Assembly (NCBI RefSeq): GCF_037126465.1
Contig: NC_088206.1
Location: 70,745,687 to 70,809,686 of the forward strand
Reading direction: 5' to 3'
Origin: Ornithodoros turicata
Lineage: Eukaryota > Arthropoda > Arachnida > Ixodida > Argasidae
DNA: 64,000 bases
Made by a program: the position numbers and the translations under genes. Below are positions 57,956-64,000 of the stretch, piece after piece. Each line of letters starts with the position of its first letter. The first letter of the stretch is position 1. Under the pieces are notes generated by a model, which made no database searches, was not told where the DNA came from, and saw only the letters and a list, made by a program, of their open reading frames with translations.

Positions 57956-58095
57956 AGGTTTATCCTGGATTATATTGTAGTCTTCCCGGACGAATGTCGG
58001 CACAAGAGGCATGCTAATCACTCCTTCCTGCTGTCCTCTCTCGATATCTGCACATAACCACAGTTACTACACGTCGCTGACACAGAATAAAAGGA
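57956..58095 (+). mobile_element. SINE body, head-to-head with the previous copy
   Basis: TCAGGTTTATCCTGGATT, GTCTTCCCGGACGAATGTCGGCAC, ACTCCTTCCTGCTGTCCTCTCTCG and ACGTCGCTGACACAGAATAAAAGG read on the plus strand. The junction with the minus copy falls at the tRNA-like head. Confidence 0.75.
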
Positions 58096-58719
58096 AGGAC
58101 AATCCGACGATCGCTCAAGACAGCACTGAATGATGAAACATCGTCACGTGACTTCACACTGCGTTCTGCGATTAAGGAGGAGAAGAAGACCGTTTAAGTG
58201 GAAGGCATAAAAGCGAGGGTTTGGAATGGAACGGAAGTTAAAAGAAGCGGAAGGAAGTCAACGGAAAGAAAGAAAAAATCGACGGCCTTCGTCTAAGGAG
58301 ACTGACATTCCGTGGCGTGTTCTTCGTCGCTTAGCAGAGAGAATCATTAAACTTCACAGCCTGAAATTGAGGGTTTCGCGGTTTGAGTCTCTCACTTAAG
58401 CTGACAGGTACTGTTCGGTGAGAAGGTCACGCAACGAAGTGAATATATGTAAAGTATTTTTCAGTAAAGCATGTCAAATATGACAGAAGGTGTCTTCCTT
58501 CGTGGTTATTGGATTGGCATCTTGAGCGTAAGGCACGGAATAGCACAGAGACGAAAGGAAAACAACAGACACAACAGCTCTTCATGTGTTCCTCGGCGGC
58601 TTATGTTCAAGATGAACTTTCACCAACTACCTAGTCTCCATACAATCGTATTGACGTATTGTATTGTATCGTACAGACGTATCGGATCGGATTGTACTGG
58701 ATTGGATTGGATCGAATTG

Positions 58720-59026
58720 AACGCCGGGTGTTTCGACGCCAACTTGGGCTCCTTGACCATAGGCCATTCAGTTCGTCCAAAGTACCTGACCCATGGAGCT
58801 CCACTGCGCATCAGTGCCGGGCTCTTCGCTCCCTTTTTGCTTTTATACAAGCCACTGGACTCCTCGAAGAGCTCTAAACAGAACTCCCACCTGTCGTCGC
58901 TTCGCGTTCACCAATAATTCATCCCCTCATATTATACTTTGTGAAGCGGGGTAGGGTCCTGTGGCTACCGTGGGGAAACATCTCATGTCATCATCACTTC
59001 TCCTTCATTTATTGTTGTTGTTATTA
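58720..59026 (+). pseudogene. LINE 3' end: C-terminal ORF remnant and 3' UTR
   Basis: The plus strand encodes LGLLDHRPFSSSKVPDPWSS, then ALRSLFAFIQATGLLEEL and TAA (58875-58877), resembling the end of the 14-kb LINE (LGPPSS.KALRALEDFLHATGLMDIL). A 3' UTR follows with GGGGTAGGGTCCTGTGGCTACCGTGGGGAAACATC and a TCATCATC/TTGTTGTT tail. The 148-codon frame that overlaps it is in another phase and is not real. Confidence 0.65.
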
Positions 59027-59469
59027 TCAGCTGAATCTGCGCAGATTTTCTTGTTTTTACAAACATTAGAGTAAATAGATTATTTCCGCATCACTTTTAA
59101 TCTCCCTTACGTGCGTACACGAAGCAAATTTGATAGTCCCGATATAGCGATTCTCATCGGCCTCGTAACGTAACAAAGATCCATTATTTACCGTTATCTA
59201 TCCGACGTCCCTCACGAGAAGGTACGTGACGGGCATCGCGGATCGCAGATGATGCGAAGCAACACTGGTAACACCGAAAGGGAAGTGAAAGAGGGTTGCC
59301 AACGCTAATCGATTCTCCGCCGTTTCTGACGGGACGTGAGCGCTGTCAGCGTTGAATGAATACGCAATCATCCGTGGCTGGTATCGTTTCTCTCGCTGCC
59401 TTCGACGCTAGCGTTCATCAGAGCGTGCTGGAAGCTTCCGTTTTCATGTTCTCTCTTTATTATTATTAT

Positions 59470-59720
59470 TTTTTTAAATTCTGTGTTAGCGCCGCGAAGC
59501 AACTGCGGCTATGAGCGGCGTAGAAACGTGGACAGGTAGAAGGAGTGGGAGGCATGGTGGTTAATACGCGTCATGGGCCGACTTCAAGGGGCACTGTGCC
59601 GACATCAGTCTGGAAAGCTTGCTGGGAAACCTCAGACGGCACACAGCCTGAGCCGGGATTCCAACCCGCGCCACCTGCCATCCATTGTCGGCGTAAAAGG
59701 CGATCATTCTAACCAGTTTC
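59470..59720 (-). mobile_element. SINE, near full length
   Basis: AATTCTGTGTTAGCGCCGCGAAGCAACTGCGGCTATGAGCGGCG through GTCATGGGCCGACTTCAAGGGGCACTGTGCCGACATCAGTCTGG to GAGCCGGGATTCCAACCCGCGCC. The head is decayed after the B box. Confidence 0.85.
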
Positions 59721-60161
59721 CTCTTTAAAGTACAGCTGCCGTCGACCTTAATAATAACACTGAAAAAAAAAAAAATCCGTATCATTACCGAGCGCGATAA
59801 CAGCCACTCTGTGGGCACTGGGAGAATGTTAAATGAATGAAATGAATGAATGTTAAATGAAATGTTAAGTCAACAAAATTCTCGCGTTAAAACTAACGGA
59901 ATAAATTTGTTCAATTAATATTTCCCTCATGACCCCAAGGGTTGCTGTAATCGCGCTCGGACACGAGACCATCTCTTTTTTTCAGTGTTATTATTAAGGT
60001 TGACGGGAGCTGTACTACACGTCGTCGGTGCAAGAAAGCCGCATGGCGGTGTGGATTTGCGGAATATTCTCACTGAAAGTTTTGTGAAGAAGAAATGTGC
60101 TGAATTAACGAGCGGCGTTGCCGTATTCGTAGTAGAGTCGCCACTTCCCGATAGTGATATA

Positions 60162-60328
60162 CAGTGAACCCTCGTTATTATGACCATGGTCGTTCGCGAA
60201 ATGGTCATAATGCGGAATTGTCATATTAAGGGGGGATTTGCAGAAGTTTCACTGCATTGTTCCCCAGGAGTATGGTCGTAAAGAGCGTATGTCAGATTAA
60301 CGGGGGTCATATTAACGAGGGTTCACTG
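60162..60328. mobile_element. pogo/Tigger-type MITE, TA target
   Basis: CAGTGAACCCTCGTTATTATGACC at the left, the same read inward from the right (CAGTGAACCCTCGTTAATATGACC), with TA on both sides. 167 bp; the same termini as 48707-49338. Confidence 0.9.
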
Positions 60329-60444
60329 TAATCATAATTCTTGGCTTCAGGGTATTAGTTGTAGAGGTTGGTTTTTTTTATGACGTAAAAAAGTACCCTG
60401 ACCTAAAATAAGGTAAATGCTACTCGTCGATACATGTACGTGGA

Positions 60445-60700
60445 CAGAGGCGGCGCAACGTCCTGAATTCAGGGGGACCCCAGGTCCCAACCGGAGCCCC
60501 CTTCCATTCCCCCACTGTCAATTAATTCATGCCTGGCTCCCAAAAAGACAAAGGAAAACTGTTTATGTCATTTTATTCGCGTGCGGCACCTGAGATAACA
60601 CTTTGGCGCCTCCCCTCTATGATAATTTCGCGTAGACCCCCTTCACGAAGTCGGGGGGTCTACAGTAACCCCTGTTACTCCTCCACTTCCGCCGCCCCTG
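60445..60700. mobile_element. hAT-type MITE
   Basis: The left end CAGAGGCGGC and the right end, read inward, CAGGGGCGGC are hAT-like. Flanks TACGTGGA (60437-60444) and TACGTGAA (60701-60708) agree at 7 of 8 bases. 256 bp, no transposase. Confidence 0.7.
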
Positions 60701-60892
60701 TACGTGAACATGTCACGCCACGTTTAAGGTCCAAATGTTGCCGTCTTCCCTCCTTCCAAGCAATGCGACCTCCGCTATCCCAAACAAAACCAGACGACAA
60801 AAAACGTCACCAAACTTTTCGCCGGTCCGCCAGAGTATCCGTACGCATCCGTCACATTCCAAAGACGGGCCAAGTGCTTGAGCAAATACCTC

Positions 60893-61082
60893 TCTCGGAC
60901 TAGAGTGAGATTATCCGCATTGATCTCCGCGACAATGAGGCTCATGTGAGGTTGGCGATAGAGGAAAGTCAGGAACCGTTCTCCACTACACTCATTATAC
61001 AGGATAGGGGCTTCGGGAAGACTCGGGCTTCGGGAAGAAACTGAGCAAGGCTGGGCGTTGCACGACCTACTTTTCGCTTCGC
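60893..61082 (-). other. candidate exon with a Cys-containing peptide
   Basis: A strong acceptor (TTTTTTTTGTATATGTGTTGTTTTCAG) precedes an open frame EAKSRSCNAQPCSVSSRS, and later LYNECSGERFLTFLYRQPHM. RSCNxQPC is reminiscent of the end of a thrombospondin type 1 repeat, but no WxxW or CSxxCG part is visible, so this is only a hint. A possible donor is AGAG/GTATTT near 60893. The phase fits the exon-like segment at 61430-61370. The frame stays open for 173 codons if read through (61296-60775). Confidence 0.25.
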
Positions 61083-61369
61083 CTGAAAACAACACATATA
61101 CAAAAAAAAGGAGAGAATATGACAGGAGATTTAAAGTTAGGAGAGAGATAAATGAGAGAGAGGGAGCAAAGTATTCGTAGAGAATCGATGCTCTTTCCCA
61201 GTGCCACGGCGGAAAAGACCACCACTGCCGCAACGCTAGACCTGCAGATCCGCCGCTGCAGTTAACGCAAATCGGGTTAATGTTCCTGGTGAACACAACA
61301 TCGCGTTACGTTTAACGTTTGTTTCTCTTAATCCTTGCGTAATCGCATAAAACGTGAATTGTCCTTACC

Positions 61370-61430
61370 TGAGAAACGTGTCTTGTGGTTGTCCTTGGAG
61401 GCAGCTGTCGTAGCGAAAATAACTGAAACA
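61370..61430 (-). other. candidate exon upstream of 61082
   Basis: The segment between CCGATGTTTCAG and TTTCTCAG/GTAAGG (donor consensus) is open in the frame IFATTAASKDNHKTRFS plus one base, which completes Gly with the first two bases of the exon at 61082. Other donor-like words (CACC/GTAAGT at 61453) lie close by, so the true boundaries are unsure. Confidence 0.22.
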
Positions 61431-62314
61431 TCGGAAACGAAAATTTCACTTACGGTGCGCAGAATTGAGAACCTAACTAAGCGAAACAAACGAAACAAAA
61501 TGACAACTAACGAAATGATTAAACTAATAGCAACTTACGTAATCATAAAACAGCCACACGGGAACTCCTCTCCCGCTTTTTGTGTTAGTTAGTAGAGTAA
61601 TGACGATTTTTACAAGTTCCTTCAAGAGTTTTCCCCATTACTTTCATGCTGTTGTCGCGGACGGAAGTACGCCTTGCGTGACGATTAAATAAGCCAGGAT
61701 ATATTTTACCTCAATAAAACGCACGACAATGCTAAGATACAATTAATGGACCGCTACTACAAACAAGCGCGAACGAAACCAACGGTAAGCGAAGCTACGC
61801 GCTCTTGAGACAAGCTGAATCTCAGCGTCCACTCAAACTAAGGTTAACCTAAAAGATTGTTCGCAAAATGTTTTCAAGCTCCGCCCTTTCAAACTTCTTT
61901 CAAGAACATGCGCGCCTCTCAAAACAACCTGGGAACTCCTCGCCCGAAATAAAGGAGTCCCTTAATGCCTTCTCAGGTAGAATGCGCGAATAATAATAGA
62001 GCGAAAAGGAGACAAAGGCCTTATCTCGCACGCAAGTGACAATATAAGAACGTAGCCTGAATGGAGTAATTACACAGCCTATCGCGAGGCTGTATACACA
62101 GAACCGTTTTCGCGAACTAAGCGAGGGTGGGAAAGTGGCACTGCTATTCCCCAGCGGGTCCTTGCAGTGGACGACGAGAAGAATGGCTGTTCTCTTCCAT
62201 AGTAACGCTCTTGCGGGAATATTTATCGTTGTGGAATTATCTACGGTCGATCTACTAAGGGGTATTCTTATAAAACCGCAACATGAGATTACCAGATCAC
62301 AGATTCGGAGATAG

Positions 62315-62470
62315 ATAGACCACATCAAGAGAAGCAGTGTAGATTAGAGAAGGAGATTCGATTAGATGATGGGAATGGAAATAGATCACATCAAAAGAAG
62401 CAGTGTAGAGGAGATAAGAGATATAGCGCAACGGGACACAAAGTCTAGGTTAGATAGTGAAACAGACCAC
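62315..62470 (+). repeat. 66-bp tandem duplication
   Basis: CACATCAAGAGAAGCAGTGTAGA at 62321 recurs as CACATCAAAAGAAGCAGTGTAGA at 62387. A third, weaker AGACCACAATAGGAGACACAT lies near 62464. Confidence 0.65.
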
Positions 62471-63080
62471 AATAGGAGACACATGCGGAGTTCATCAAGT
62501 AGAGTGTGTGGTTCCTGTAAAGCGTGCTTTGCCTGCATAAACAGGGCGTGTGTCAGTGAAGTAAACTTTACAAAAAATTAAAACTTGTCGAGTCGATGTC
62601 GCCGCTTTGCCTTTGGAGCGGTACGGGGTGTGGAACGGAAAAAAAGTCGATTTCATTATCATAATTTGTAGACTGAACGTGACATATCAGTAGTGTACCT
62701 GGACCATACAATAATTCCGTATCAACGTTATGAAAACAGCGATAAGAGCCGTTTATGCTCGCTACATGGTACAGTAAAATGCACGGTAAATCTGTAGCTC
62801 TAGTTTAGTGCAAGTACGTATTGGTTTAGCACGGGCTTCAGAAACTATATTCAAAGATGCCCGAAACGCCAACCAGGCTACGTGGCCTTCTGTTGCTTCT
62901 GTTGCGGTACAAAGCTTCTGTCTTATCTTAGACAACAACATACGAGGAAGGACCCTGCCACATGTCATCAGACTTGTTATCATCCTTGTGCCCGCTTACA
63001 CTCTAGAAACAGAGCTACACCGCATAGCACGCTCCCAGCCATCCATCATCCCGAATGACAACGTTCTCTCCCTTGATTTG
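62471..63080. other. spacer open on both strands, unassigned
   Basis: From about 62800 to 63070 both strands are free of stops in one frame each (plus 62808-63224; minus 62983-62762), without a recognisable domain. It could be an old transposon coding piece. Confidence 0.3.
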
Positions 63081-63240
63081 ATAAAAACAGGGGACCATTT
63101 ATACAGGGGCAATTATAAACTGCATAATGCAACAAAAATGGTGTGCACCCCCGTTTTCACCCCCCACCCCCACCCCCACCGCTGGTTGGATAGGAGCGTG
63201 CTACGTGATGAAGTTAATTTTTAATCGTGTACGCTCAATT
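63081..63240 (+). repeat. short inverted-repeat element family, copy 2
   Basis: GGCAATTATAAACTGCATAATGCAACAAAAATGGTGTGCACCCCCGTTTTC and GGTTGGATAGGAGCGTGCTACGTGATGAAGTTAATTTTTAA match 22040-22195. The AAATCAGG terminus of copy 1 is absent. Confidence 0.6.
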
Positions 63241-64000
63241 GTGCTTTTAAAGCAGTTTTATCCCTGGTTTAAATTTTTCAACCACATTCAATATTCAAAC
63301 GAACCCCTACGTGAATAAAAAAAATGCCTTAGTTTCCCCCACCGATGTCCATGAGTCCTTATTAAGATCTGACGCTTCGTTCCCTTTTTTTTTTTTTCCT
63401 TACGTGTAGATGAGAATAAATGAATCCGACGAGTCTTAAGGGACGGGGGGACGGAGATGTATTACGTCATTGATAGGATAACGCGGAAGCAGCCCCAGAA
63501 AAATGGATGGGAGCCCTATTCCGCGCATATCCACTAGGGGACCATCCATATTCGAATACAAACAGATGCTTTGTTTGCATGTCTTACACATGCGCGCCTG
63601 TGTGAGTGAGAGCGTGTGGTTAGGGAGGTGCGTCCCAACGGTGCGCTCGCCCATTGTTCATTTCACAAAACCGTTCTTCGTTCTCTCTTTTCGTGTTTAC
63701 GGTTCGCGCATTCCAAAGATAGACTTGTTGCGGTGTAGAAGTTTGAAACGCGAGAAAATTGTTGGTAGAACTTGACGAGAAAATATTGTCCTCAGAGCAG
63801 GTCATTGTATGTCCTCAGAGCAGGGATGGTCCTGTGGGGGGGGGGGGGGGGATATATTTATTAGACGAAAAGGAAAAAAAAAACGGGGGAAAGGCTTGCT
63901 ATTCCGGAAAGAAAGAAATGAGAAATAAATAAATAAAGAAAATTAAGAAATAAAAATAAATAAAAAGAAAAGAAAAGATGGTCCTGGGTGATGTAGTTGA
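63241..64000. other. spacer with G run and A-rich low complexity
   Basis: A G run at 63835-63851 and an AAATAAATAA-rich end (63915-63980) are the only structures; no gene. Confidence 0.4.

Noticed and set aside
58471..58917. 148-codon plus frame
   Set aside because: It overlaps the LINE 3' end in the wrong phase. The LINE frame (58720-58877) explains the conserved peptide.
60775..61296. 173-codon minus frame as a single intact ORF
   Set aside because: A strong polypyrimidine acceptor falls in its middle (61083). The upstream half is T-rich intron-like sequence, so only the part after the acceptor is kept as a candidate exon.

Overview
This window is eukaryotic nuclear DNA, most likely from a tick or a close arachnid relative. 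That attribution is an inference from the overall style of the sequence: about eighteen copies of one tRNA-derived SINE in 64 kb, several families of short inverted-repeat DNA elements, 5'-truncated LINE tails, decayed mariner and pogo-like elements, long homopolymer runs and very sparse coding sequence. No bacterial operon, ribosome binding site, rRNA, true tRNA gene, CRISPR array or viral gene is visible. Almost every open frame over 60 codons is a chance frame inside repeats.

The one gene I can assemble lies on the minus strand and spans more than half of the window. A candidate first exon sits at 53842-53790. It has an ATG, a perfect CAG/GTGAGT donor, and a GC-rich upstream stretch with an inverted CCAAT box. 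Its phase fits an internal exon at 21320-21206 (pyrimidine-rich acceptor, ACC/GTGAGT donor), which in turn fits a terminal exon at 19617-19447. The joined frame is 113 codons including the stop, so about 112 residues, with one transmembrane helix assembled across the last splice junction and followed by a Cys-Arg-Arg stop-transfer signal. Intron 1 would be about 32.5 kb and is full of transposable elements. Intron 2 (about 1.6 kb) holds an 84-nt exon-like segment that would bring in a stop codon and then a new ATG exactly at its donor. I do not recognise the protein family. A second, weaker pair of exon-like segments lies on the minus strand at 61430-61370 and 61082-60893.

Layout. 0-6.6 kb: SINE copies, a 70-bp satellite-like array and two hAT MITEs with perfect 8-bp target duplications. 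7.5-8.1 kb: a purine-rich tract. 9-15 kb: a foldback, a TA-flanked Tc1/pogo-type element with the tail of its transposase frame, and a LINE 3' end. 17-28 kb: the 3' part of the gene, SINEs, a TACTCCCC/GGGACTAA repeat family and a 109-bp triple repeat. 29-31.8 kb: a palindromic element, a 772-bp inverted-repeat element and a GA-rich minisatellite. 33-41 kb: four inverted-repeat structures, a pentanucleotide array and a LINE C-terminus. 41.6-43.9 kb: a cluster of two mariner copies in opposite orientation, each broken by a LINE tail, with a 143-bp internal amplification in one. 45-50 kb: SINE, palindrome, LINE tail, Tc1 MITE, pogo-like element and LINE fragment. 50-64 kb: more foldbacks, SINE pairs, a LINE tail, and pogo-like and hAT MITEs.

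The repeats do not work together as a pathway. They are a layered record of insertions in and around one long-intron gene. Family names for elements with terminal repeats rest on terminus sequence and target duplication length read by eye, not on database matches.
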